Assembly (NCBI GenBank): GCA_903921405.1
Contig: CAIXPV010000104.1
Coordinates: forward strand, 1-5,612
DNA from: an uncultured Actinomycetes bacterium
GTDB taxonomy: Bacteria > Actinomycetota > Actinomycetes > Nanopelagicales > Nanopelagicaceae
Reading direction: 5' to 3'
DNA length: 5,612 bases
The position numbers and the translations under genes are program-made. Below, one piece after another: positions 1 through 5,612 of this stretch (position 1 is the first letter of the stretch; every line of letters begins with the position of its first letter). The notes under the pieces are model-generated. The model saw nothing but the letters and a program-made list of their open reading frames with translations, was not told the DNA's origin and ran no database searches.

Positions 1-728
1 CCGCTGGCGCAGGTGATAACGCAGCTGCTGCCCTTGGAGTTCAAGCCCAACCTGGCGATGTCATCGTCTCGCTTGGAACAAGCGGAACTGCCTTTGCCGT
101 ATCTGATACTCCTACACATGATTCAACTGGCGCAGTTGCAGGTTTTGCCGATGCAACTGGACGCTACTTACCTTTAGTGTGCACATTAAATGCTGCCAGA
201 ATTTTAGATGCTGCAACGCGAATTCTTGGAGTCACTCACAACGAAGTTGGAGAACTTGCTTTGACTTCACCAGCTGGTGCCAATGGGCTAACTCTTCTGC
301 CATATTTTGAGGGCGAACGCACACCGAATCGCCCTCAAGCAACTGGCGTCTTTGCCGGTATGAACTTAAAGAACTCCAATCAATCCGATATAGCTAGGGC
401 AATGATTGAAGGAATGCTCTGCGGGTTAGCCGACGCCGTTGATGCACTTGTTGCATTGGGTGTTCATGTTAATCGGATCATATTAATTGGCGGTGCAGCT
501 AAGAATCCTGCGATTCCAACTATTGCCAGTGCAATCTTTGGACGCACAGTTATCGTCCCGCAAGCAAGTGAATACGTTGCCGATGGCGCCGCTAAGCAGG
601 CGGCATGGGCGTTACTTGGTGAAATGCCAACGTGGCACAACGGTGAAACAAATGCGCATAGTTCTAAATCAACGCCACATGTAATGGATCAGTACCGAAC
701 GCTGCGTGATAACACTAGTGATTGGTGA
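1..728 (+). CDS. xylB: Xylulokinase, C-terminal half (partial at left edge)
   Basis: FGGY-family sugar kinase that phosphorylates D-xylulose with ATP to xylulose-5-phosphate, the entry of xylose into the pentose phosphate pathway (cytoplasm). The reading frame is open from base 3, so the GTG at 177 is an internal valine and not the start. About 241 residues are visible out of roughly 480 usual for the family. Numbering from the first visible codon: GAGDNAAAALG at 2-12 is the xylulokinase hallmark, with the presumed catalytic Asp at 5 (equivalent to Asp233 of E. coli XylB); GTSGT at 25-29 is the phosphate loop; LLPYFEGERTPN at about 98-109; IGGAAKNP at about 162-169 is the adenosine-binding motif; SEYVADGAAKQAAWA follows. 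The C-terminus is intact and no frameshift is seen. The gene converges on glgC with 3 bp between stop codons. The GDN block and GERTP favour xylulokinase over glycerol or gluconate kinase; substrate specificity is inferred from family resemblance. Confidence 0.93.
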   Translation, partial: AGAGDNAAAALGVQAQPGDVIVSLGTSGTAFAVSDTPTHDSTGAVAGFADATGRYLPLVCTLNAARILDAATRILGVTHNEVGELALTSPAGANGLTLLPYFEGERTPNRPQATGVFAGMNLKNSNQSDIARAMIEGMLCGLADAVDALVALGVHVNRIILIGGAAKNPAIPTIASAIFGRTVIVPQASEYVADGAAKQAAWALLGEMPTWHNGETNAHSSKSTPHVMDQYRTLRDNTSDW

Positions 729-739
729 AACTTACGCAG
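702..739. terminator. Weak inverted repeat across the xylB and glgC stop codons (candidate terminator)
   Basis: CTGCGT (702-707) is matched by ACGCAG (734-739). In the xylB transcript the arms extend by G708-U733 and A709-U732 to 8 bp. A short inner stem (CACUA 713-717 with the opposing bases 723-727) could form within the loop. It spans both stop codons of the convergent pair. No U-tract follows on either strand, so it is not a classical intrinsic terminator; it could slow polymerase or protect 3' ends, or be chance. Confidence 0.22.
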
Positions 740-1955
740 TAACTCGCACGCCTTTTCCAACAACAATTATTCCACCTGGGCTAATCGTAAAGCGGTCACG
801 ATCGCGCTCTAGATCAACGCCAATCTGTGCGCCAGGCTCTACAACGACGTTCTTATCTAATATCGCATTGCGGATGATCGCCTTATCGCCAATATTCACA
901 GATGGCATGAGAACAGAGCCTTCAACCAAAGCTCCTCGCCCTACTGAAACATCGTAGGAAACGACAGAGTTGTGAAGGATTCCACCAGAGATAATTGTTC
1001 CAGCGCCAACGATTGAATCGTGTGCTGCTCCACCCTCACTAAATTTAGCTGGCGGCAATGATGGTGGATTCGTAAGCAAGGGCCATTCGCGGTTGTATAG
1101 ATTAAAGATCGGATGCACGGAGACTAGATCCATGTGTGCATCGTAATAAGCATCGATGGAGCCAACGTCGCGCCAATACCCTTTGTCACGATCAGTTTCA
1201 CCGGGAACTACATTGTGCGCAAAATCGTAGACTTTAGCCACGCCTGCATTTGTTAAGAATGGAATTATATTGGTGCCTAAATCGTGGCGTGATTCTAAAT
1301 CCTCTGCATCAATAATCAGCGCTTCTTCCATTACATCGCGCTTAAATATGTAGTTACCCATCGACACTAAACAAAGATCTGGATTGCCAGGCATTGCAGG
1401 TGGGTCGATTGGTTTTTCATGGAAAGCTTTAATTGTTATTCCATCGTCGGCTAGTTCAATCACACCAAACTCGTGCGCCTCAGAGCGGGGCATGCGAATG
1501 GCGGCAACAGTGACTCCTGCACCGGATTCGACGTGCTGAACAAACATCTGGCTGGGATCCATGCGGTAAACGTGATCTGCACCGAAGACTAAAACGTGTC
1601 GTGGATCTTCATCATGAATCAAATTAAAGTTCTGTAAAATCGCATCGGCACTACCGGTATACCACCGTGGGCCTAAACGCTGTTGAGCTGGCACGGGAGT
1701 GATGTAGTTGCCAAGTAGTGCAGACATGCGCCATGTCGTGGTGATGTGTCTATCCAGAGAGTGAGACTTATATTGAGTAAGTACGGCAATCTTTAACATA
1801 TTTGCATTAACAAGGTTTGATAAAACGAAATCTATAAGGCGATAAGAGCCACCAAATGGAACGGCTGGCTTGGCTCTATCGGCCGTTAAGGGCATTAATC
1901 GCTTACCTTCACCACCGGCAAGGACTATGCCAAGGGGAAGTTTAAGTTTTGCCAT
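732..1955 (-). CDS. glgC: Glucose-1-phosphate adenylyltransferase (ADP-glucose pyrophosphorylase)
   Basis: Converts glucose-1-phosphate and ATP to ADP-glucose and pyrophosphate, the committed step of bacterial glycogen/alpha-glucan synthesis (cytoplasm; family members are homotetramers). The 407 residues are full length for the family. An N-terminal nucleotidyltransferase domain spans about 7-275: GGEGKRL at 14-20 (nucleotide loop), RAKPAVPFGG at 27-36 (allosteric/ATP-region lysine K29), WYTGSADA at 98-105, GADHVYRMD at 125-133 with the metal-binding Asp127, FHEKP at 179-182 (glucose-1-phosphate-binding Lys181), SMGNYIF at 198-204 and YWRDVGSIDAYY at about 260-271. A C-terminal left-handed beta-helix of hexapeptide-like repeats follows from about 310 to the end. 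The start is ATG at 1955: the conserved LGIVLAGGEG begins seven residues later and a -10 element lies 6 nt upstream, which suggests a leaderless mRNA. The gene is divergent from glgM, which would use its product. Activity is normally controlled by glycolytic metabolites, but the effectors cannot be read here. Confidence 0.97.
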   Translation of the reverse strand: MAKLKLPLGIVLAGGEGKRLMPLTADRAKPAVPFGGSYRLIDFVLSNLVNANMLKIAVLTQYKSHSLDRHITTTWRMSALLGNYITPVPAQQRLGPRWYTGSADAILQNFNLIHDEDPRHVLVFGADHVYRMDPSQMFVQHVESGAGVTVAAIRMPRSEAHEFGVIELADDGITIKAFHEKPIDPPAMPGNPDLCLVSMGNYIFKRDVMEEALIIDAEDLESRHDLGTNIIPFLTNAGVAKVYDFAHNVVPGETDRDKGYWRDVGSIDAYYDAHMDLVSVHPIFNLYNREWPLLTNPPSLPPAKFSEGGAAHDSIVGAGTIISGGILHNSVVSYDVSVGRGALVEGSVLMPSVNIGDKAIIRNAILDKNVVVEPGAQIGVDLERDRDRFTISPGGIIVVGKGVRVTA

Positions 1956-1961
1956 GGGCTA

Positions 1962-1967
1962 ACGATA
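1962..1967 (-). promoter_or_regulatory. Candidate -10 element of a leaderless glgC promoter
   Basis: Reading the minus strand, TATCGT (fits the actinobacterial TANNNT pattern) is followed by exactly 6 nt (TAGCCC) and then the glgC ATG. This places the expected transcription start at the A of the start codon. There is no Shine-Dalgarno sequence at normal spacing: the nearest purine block, AGAGG, lies about 19 nt upstream. No good -35 is visible, which is common for such promoters. Confidence 0.5.
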
Positions 1968-1989
1968 GCCTGTACCTCTTGGTCGGGGT

Positions 1990-1995
1990 AGGGGG
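1990..1995 (+). promoter_or_regulatory. Ribosome binding site setting the glgM start
   Basis: AGGGGG lies 4 nt before the GTG at 2000 and can pair with the 16S anti-Shine-Dalgarno through one G-U wobble. It supports GTG 2000 as the start, in place of the in-frame TTG at 1949, which would lie inside glgC. It sits in a G-rich run (1981-1995) that fills much of the short leader. Confidence 0.5.
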
Positions 1996-1999
1996 AAAA

Positions 2000-3160
2000 G
2001 TGAACGAGCTAAAAGTTGGCATCGTAACAAAAGAGTGGCCCCCGGCCGTTTATGGTGGTGCTGGTGTACATGTTGTACAACTAACGCAAGCACTTCGCAA
2101 AATTAGCGGAATATCAGTTGAAGTCCATTGTTTTGGTGGAAAGCGAGATGATGCATTTGGATACTCCACCCCGGCAGAGTTCAGCGGTGCTAACCCTGCA
2201 GTGCAAGCTTTAGCTACTGATCTAGATATTGCATCTCATTTGTCAAACGTTGACGTAGTTCATTCGCATACTTGGTATGCAAATATGGCAGGACATATTG
2301 CAGCACTTCACTATTCAATTCCACATATCGTCAGTGCTCACTCACTTGAACCACTTCGCCCTTGGAAAGCCGAACAATTAGGCGCAGGATATGCAATTTC
2401 TTCCTGGGCTGAAAAAACCGCTTACGAGTCGGCTGCAGCAATTATTGCAGTCAGCGATGGTATGCGTGCAGATGTACTAGCGGCCTACCCAAGCCTTGAT
2501 CCTACAAAGGTAGTAACAATTCGCAATGGTGTTGATACAGATAAGTTTGCGCCTAATCATGATGCCTCAGTTGCCCAGAAATTCGGTATTAGTGGGCAGT
2601 ATGCAATATTTGTTGGACGTATTACACGTCAAAAAGGTTTAGCTCACTTGCTGCGCGCGTGGAAAGAAGTTCCACCGCAACACGGATTAGTTCTCGCTGC
2701 TGGCAGTCCTGATGAAGAAGGAATTGGCAATGAAGTCGCTGAATTAATTGCCGAGCTACAAAAGACGCGCACAAATGTCTGGTGGATAAAAGACATGTTG
2801 CCACATCACGAATTAACGGCTCTATTGACTGGCGCCGATCTATTTATCTGTCCCTCGATTTATGAACCACTTGGAATCGTGAACTTAGAGGCGATGGGAT
2901 GTGAAACTGCAGTATTGGCGTCGCGTGTAGGTGGGATTCCAGAGGTAGTAAATAATGGCGAAACTGGCGAGTTAGTAGATTACACCGGTGATGCAGCAAC
3001 TTTCGAAACTTCTTTAACGCAAGCAATTACGCGTTTAATGTCACAGCCAGACTTGCTTACAGAATATGGAGTTGCTGGCAGAGTGCGGGCCATGAAGTAT
3101 TTTGGCTGGGAAGCCGTTGCTAAGGCCACTGTTGATTTATACCGTCGCGTGATTGCTTAA
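2000..3160 (+). CDS. glgM: ADP-glucose-dependent glycosyltransferase (GlgM / actinobacterial GlgA: maltose-1-phosphate or glycogen synthase)
   Basis: GT-B fold, GT4-type glucosyltransferase using ADP-glucose. In mycobacteria the close relative GlgM adds glucose to glucose-1-phosphate to give alpha-maltose-1-phosphate for the GlgE pathway; older annotations call this family glycogen synthase (glgA, Corynebacterium type). From GTG 2000 the protein is 386 residues, close to the roughly 387 of mycobacterial GlgM and shorter than the roughly 480 of classical GT5 GlgA. Motifs: KEWPPAVYGGAGVHV at 11-25 (N-terminal donor/acceptor glycine loop), VSAHSLEP in the N-terminal domain, RNGVD from 175, FVGRITRQKG at about 203-212, and EPLGIVNLE at 289-297, the EX7E catalytic pair, followed by VGGIPEVV. 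The GTG start is preceded by a G-rich Shine-Dalgarno. The gene is divergent from glgC across 44 bp and directly abuts the transporter gene downstream. Whether the main product is maltose-1-phosphate or glucan cannot be decided from sequence; no glgE or glgB is in the window. Confidence 0.9.
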   Translation: MNELKVGIVTKEWPPAVYGGAGVHVVQLTQALRKISGISVEVHCFGGKRDDAFGYSTPAEFSGANPAVQALATDLDIASHLSNVDVVHSHTWYANMAGHIAALHYSIPHIVSAHSLEPLRPWKAEQLGAGYAISSWAEKTAYESAAAIIAVSDGMRADVLAAYPSLDPTKVVTIRNGVDTDKFAPNHDASVAQKFGISGQYAIFVGRITRQKGLAHLLRAWKEVPPQHGLVLAAGSPDEEGIGNEVAELIAELQKTRTNVWWIKDMLPHHELTALLTGADLFICPSIYEPLGIVNLEAMGCETAVLASRVGGIPEVVNNGETGELVDYTGDAATFETSLTQAITRLMSQPDLLTEYGVAGRVRAMKYFGWEAVAKATVDLYRRVIA

Positions 3161-4042
3161 ATGACACGTAAATCCTGGATTCAATTTGCTGTCGTAGGTC
3201 TGCTGTGGGGAATCCCCTATCTGCTGATGAAGGTTGCAGTTGCCGATATTCCGCCTCCCCTCATAGTCGCTGGTCGCACAATTATTGGTGCGGCGATTTT
3301 GATTCCCATTGCAATCCATCAAGGATCATTTATGGATGCAATACGAGGTATTAAGTACGTGCTTCCATATGCATTTCTTGAAATGGTGGGGCCTTGGATA
3401 TTGATCACCAATGCTGAAAAAGAGATTCCATCTGGTTTGGCTGGTTTACTGGTTGCAACAGTTCCTATCTTTGCCACAATCTTTACTTCTCTTCGCGGTG
3501 ATCATTCAGTCTGGCAGCCTAAGAGAATCATTGGATTAGTCGTTGGTTTTATTGGAATCGTTGCACTAGTTGGAATCGAGTCGATTACTGGCAGCAGCAA
3601 TCCAAAGGCGATAGCTATGTGCATCCTCGCCGCAGTTATGTATGCCTATGCCGTATTGATGGTTACCTCTAATCTGCCAGGTGTCGAGGGTGTTGCAATC
3701 AATGGTGTAGCAATGGCAATCACCGCCGCTTTCTATACCCCAATCGCCATTGCCACGTGGCCACATAACCCCGTCTCCATTAATGCAATTGCCGCATTGG
3801 TTGCCCTTGGTATTTTTTCTACCGCCATTGCTTTCATGTTGTTCTTCATCGTTATTAAGGAGATTGGGCCTGCACGAGGATCTCTAACAACTTACGTCAA
3901 TACCGCTATCGCAGTTGTTCTTGGAATTATTATTTTAGATGAGCCAATAACTTTGGGAATTATTGTTGGTCTTCCCTTAGTACTTCTTGGTTCTTACTTA
4001 GCCAGTCGCAAAAGCAACTTAGCTGTTATCGCCGAACCCTAA
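3161..4042 (+). CDS. EamA/DMT-superfamily membrane transporter, substrate unknown
   Basis: A 293-residue inner-membrane protein with the two-fold EamA repeat and about ten predicted helices, judged by eye at roughly 7-25, 33-53, 67-85, 92-111, 122-140, 149-168, 176-199, 206-230, 238-259 and 265-282. Family signatures are GLLWGIPYLLMKVA near the N-terminus and, in the second repeat, IGPARGSLTTYVNTAIAVVLG then LDEPIT and LLGSYLASRK. Length is typical of ten-helix DMT exporters or permeases (amino acids, nucleotides, other metabolites). No signal peptide is separate from helix 1. The ATG follows the glgM TAA with no spacing (TAAATG) and no clear Shine-Dalgarno is present, so translation probably depends on coupling to glgM. 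The 3' end overlaps the opposite-strand era by 24 bp. A link to glucan metabolism is suggested only by position; the substrate is not predictable. Confidence 0.9.
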   Translation: MTRKSWIQFAVVGLLWGIPYLLMKVAVADIPPPLIVAGRTIIGAAILIPIAIHQGSFMDAIRGIKYVLPYAFLEMVGPWILITNAEKEIPSGLAGLLVATVPIFATIFTSLRGDHSVWQPKRIIGLVVGFIGIVALVGIESITGSSNPKAIAMCILAAVMYAYAVLMVTSNLPGVEGVAINGVAMAITAAFYTPIAIATWPHNPVSINAIAALVALGIFSTAIAFMLFFIVIKEIGPARGSLTTYVNTAIAVVLGIIILDEPITLGIIVGLPLVLLGSYLASRKSNLAVIAEP

Positions 4043-4939
4043 ACGCTCAAGTAACTTAGGGTCTCTCTGCCACTCTTTTGATACCTTAATATGCAGGCCT
4101 AAGAAAATCTTTGCAACTAGTGCACGCTCAATATCGGCACGGGCACGAATGCCAATCTCCTTTAATCGACTTCCCTGGTGACCCAATAAAATAGCCCGTT
4201 GTGTATCGCGTTCTACGTGGATCGTCGCATGGACATCATAAAATGGTCGCGAACCTTTTTCTTCGCGCTCACCAAACTCATCGATAGTTACCATAATCGA
4301 ATGTGGAAGCTCTTCGCGCACATCTTGCAACGCCGCTTCGCGGATAAACTCGCAAATTAACTGCTCTATTGCTTGATCGCTGGTTGTTCCAGCCGGGTAA
4401 TACTGCGGACCCTGTGGCAGATTCTTGCCGATTAATTCATTGAGCAAATCGATTTGGTCATGAATAGCCGCAGAGACTGGGATTATTTCATCCCACACAA
4501 AGCCTTGGGCTAACGCCATGATTCCAGCAAGACGCAACGCTAATTTTTCCTTTGAGATCAAATCGGTTTTGGTAACTACTGCAAACTTCTTAGCTCGTGG
4601 GTGTTTAGCGATCTCTTGTGCAATAAAGATATCTCCAGCACCAGATGTTTCATCGGCAGGGATGCACATGATGACAACGTCAACAGAGTCCATGCTCTGG
4701 TCTACAACGGCATTTAAGCGATGACCCAAAAGTGTCTTTGGCTTATGAACTCCCGGGGTATCGACAAGAACAGCTTGAAAATCTGGCCCATGAACAATTC
4801 CACGAATTGCGCTGCGAGTGGTGTTGGGGTGATGAGATGTAATTGCAATCTTGCTGCCAACCAAAGCGTTGATCAACGTTGATTTTCCTACGTTGGGGCG
4901 GCCAACAATGGCGACAAAGCCCGAACGGAAATCACTCAT
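4019..4939 (-). CDS. era: GTPase Era, 30S ribosome assembly factor
   Basis: Essential-type GTPase that binds the 3' end of 16S rRNA and aids maturation of the 30S subunit, in the cytoplasm or at the membrane. The 306 residues are full length. GTPase domain: G1 GRPNVGKST at 13-21, G2 threonine in NTTRS (39-43), G3 DTPGVHKPK at 60-68, G4 TKTD at 123-126 (a variant of NKxD), G5 VSA at 155-157. The C-terminal KH domain spans about 210-290, with VERDTQRAILLGHQG (GXXG loop GHQG at 253-256) and then LHIKVSKEW; the tail LLERLGF is typical of Era. The ATG start is 12 bp after the dprA stop, with a GAGAG Shine-Dalgarno-like block overlapping that stop, so the two genes are probably co-transcribed. The last codons overlap the transporter gene on the other strand. 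Era is more often beside ybeY, recO or a CBS-domain protein gene; none is seen here. Confidence 0.97.
   Translation of the reverse strand: MSDFRSGFVAIVGRPNVGKSTLINALVGSKIAITSHHPNTTRSAIRGIVHGPDFQAVLVDTPGVHKPKTLLGHRLNAVVDQSMDSVDVVIMCIPADETSGAGDIFIAQEIAKHPRAKKFAVVTKTDLISKEKLALRLAGIMALAQGFVWDEIIPVSAAIHDQIDLLNELIGKNLPQGPQYYPAGTTSDQAIEQLICEFIREAALQDVREELPHSIMVTIDEFGEREEKGSRPFYDVHATIHVERDTQRAILLGHQGSRLKEIGIRARADIERALVAKIFLGLHIKVSKEWQRDPKLLERLGFGDNS
4036..4062. terminator. 7-bp inverted repeat over the transporter stop codon (candidate bidirectional 3'-end hairpin)
   Basis: ACCCTAA (4036-4042, including the transporter's TAA stop) is perfectly complementary to TTAGGGT (4056-4062), with a 13-nt loop. 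Being a perfect repeat it could fold in transcripts of either strand, inside the last era codons on the minus side. The stem is only moderately GC-rich and no U-tract follows on either side, so function as a terminator is uncertain. Confidence 0.25.
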
Positions 4940-4948
4940 AGGCTCATT

Positions 4949-4953
4949 CTCTC
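4949..4953 (-). promoter_or_regulatory. Ribosome binding site for era, overlapping the dprA stop
   Basis: On the minus strand GAGAG shares its first two bases with the dprA TGA and lies 9 nt before the era ATG. The overlap suggests translational coupling between dprA and era. It is a moderate match to the anti-Shine-Dalgarno. Confidence 0.4.
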
Positions 4954-5612
4954 ATTGATTTATACCGATGAACTCCACTGCATCTGCCACGGATGTGACT
5001 AGTTCGGCAGCTCGCTCACCAATAAGGCGATGACAACCATCGCTAGTTGGTGAATGAATCGGTCCGGGAATTGCCATCACAGGACGCAATAGTTCTGCAG
5101 CATCTCGTGCTGTGCGTAATGATCCACTTCGAAATGCAGCTTCTACGACCAGTGTTGCCAGTGACAGCGAGGCTATTAAACGATTGCGCGTTAAGAAGCG
5201 ATGCGGCATCGCTTTTATTCCTGGCATAACCTCCGTAATCAGCGCACCTGACTCACAGATTTCATCGAATAATCTGGCATTTCCTGCAGGGTAATTAATA
5301 TCGATTCCACAGGCGATTACTGCAACTGTTACGCCTTCGGCAATCAGGGCACCTTTGTGAGCAAAAGTATCGATTCCATATGCACCGCCACTAATGATCG
5401 CCCAATCTCTATCAACAAAACCAGCGGCAAAATCGCCCGCGATACGCGCCCCATAATTTGTTGGATTTCGTGTACCGACAATAGCTAATGAATCTGCCGA
5501 CAACGTATGCAGATTTCCCTTTGCGATAAGTGCGATTGGTGGTGTTACTAAGTCTTCTACTCTAGATGGCCACCATTGATCTCCGGGAATCAGAAGAGTT
5601 GAATCTGTAGCA
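4952..5612 (-). CDS. dprA: DNA processing protein DprA, C-terminal part (partial at right edge)
   Basis: Binds incoming single-stranded DNA and loads RecA during natural transformation (Rossmann-like DprA/Smf fold). The frame is open to the edge (first full codon at 5611), so the TTG at 5503 is internal. About 219 residues are visible, numbered here from the first: PGDQWWPSRVEDL at 9-21 with PPIALIAKG at 24-32 is the usual lead-in; AIVGTRNPTNYG at about 43-54; SGGAYGIDTFAHKGAL at about 74-89 (nucleotide-binding loop, actinobacterial SGGAYGID form); ACGIDINYPAGN at about 100-111; ITEVMPG; RFLTRNRLIA at about 138-147; VVEAAFRSGSL at about 155-165; AIPGPIHSPTSDGCHRLI at about 180-197. It ends soon after VTSVADAVEFIG, leaving no room for the C-terminal winged-helix domain found in many DprA proteins. 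The N-terminal SAM-like region and promoter lie outside the window. era follows 12 bp downstream. Confidence 0.95.
   Translation of the reverse strand, partial: ATDSTLLIPGDQWWPSRVEDLVTPPIALIAKGNLHTLSADSLAIVGTRNPTNYGARIAGDFAAGFVDRDWAIISGGAYGIDTFAHKGALIAEGVTVAVIACGIDINYPAGNARLFDEICESGALITEVMPGIKAMPHRFLTRNRLIASLSLATLVVEAAFRSGSLRTARDAAELLRPVMAIPGPIHSPTSDGCHRLIGERAAELVTSVADAVEFIGINQ

Noticed and set aside
177..179. GTG at 177 as a start for a short xylB-like protein
   Set aside because: The frame is open upstream to the window edge and encodes conserved xylulokinase motifs (GAGDN, GTSGT), so the codon is internal.
713..720. CACTAGTG 8-bp palindrome at the end of xylB
   Set aside because: There is no loop, no second copy was noticed and there is no context for an operator; one such palindrome is expected by chance at this length.
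1949..1999. TTG at 1949 as the glgM start, giving 17 extra residues
   Set aside because: It would overlap the glgC start codon and the extra residues do not resemble the family. GTG 2000 has a Shine-Dalgarno and gives the expected N-terminus and length.
4562..4573. Era G4 motif TKTD in place of NKxD, suspected loss of guanine specificity
   Set aside because: TKxD is a known natural variant in this GTPase family, I believe including actinobacterial Era, and all other G motifs are intact.
706..5294. Several 60-83-codon open frames inside or antisense to the main genes
   Set aside because: They lie in other frames of well-supported genes, show no recognisable motifs and lack independent ribosome binding sites.
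5501..5503. TTG at 5503 as the dprA start
   Set aside because: The upstream codons to the window edge encode conserved DprA sequence (PGDQWWPSRVEDL), so the gene is cut by the edge and not started here.
1..5612. Mobile element, defence system, CRISPR array or biosynthetic cluster
   Set aside because: All DNA is accounted for by six housekeeping or metabolic genes; no transposase, direct-repeat array, phage gene or unusual domain fusion was seen.

Overview
The window reads as an ordinary, densely packed chromosomal segment of a low-to-moderate GC actinobacterium. GlgC and the short glycosyltransferase beside it resemble the divergent actinobacterial glgC/glgM pair. DprA carries the actinobacterial-looking SGGAYGID and GCHRL motifs. 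Base composition looks to be roughly mid-40s % GC by eye, well below most Actinobacteria. Together with very short intergenic gaps, this fits the streamlined freshwater lineage Nanopelagicales (acI; Ca. Planktophila or Ca. Nanopelagicus type). The lineage is an inference from composition and protein style, not a search result.

Layout, left to right: (1) the C-terminal half of a xylulokinase (xylB, + strand, cut by the left edge); (2) glgC, ADP-glucose pyrophosphorylase (- strand), convergent with xylB and separated by 3 bp; (3) a 44-bp divergent promoter region; (4) glgM/glgA, an ADP-glucose-dependent glycosyltransferase (+ strand); (5) an EamA/DMT-family ten-helix membrane transporter whose ATG directly abuts the glgM stop codon; (6) era, a ribosome-assembly GTPase (- strand), whose 3' end overlaps the transporter's 3' end by 24 bp; (7) the C-terminal part of dprA (- strand, cut by the right edge), 12 bp upstream of era.

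The genes form three functional themes. Sugar entry is represented by xylulokinase, which feeds the pentose phosphate pathway. Storage glucan is represented by GlgC, which makes ADP-glucose, and GlgM, which uses it to make maltose-1-phosphate and/or to extend alpha-1,4-glucan. DNA uptake and ribosome assembly are represented by dprA and era, probably co-transcribed. The transporter is probably translated by coupling to glgM, but its substrate cannot be read from the sequence.

No RNA genes, insertion sequences, CRISPR arrays, phage genes or attachment sites were seen, and no gene-free stretch longer than about 45 bp exists. I found no new biological system. The points worth a second look are a very clear leaderless-type promoter for glgC, the overlapping or abutting convergent gene ends with inverted repeats across the stop codons, the dprA-era pairing, and a DprA lacking a C-terminal winged-helix domain.
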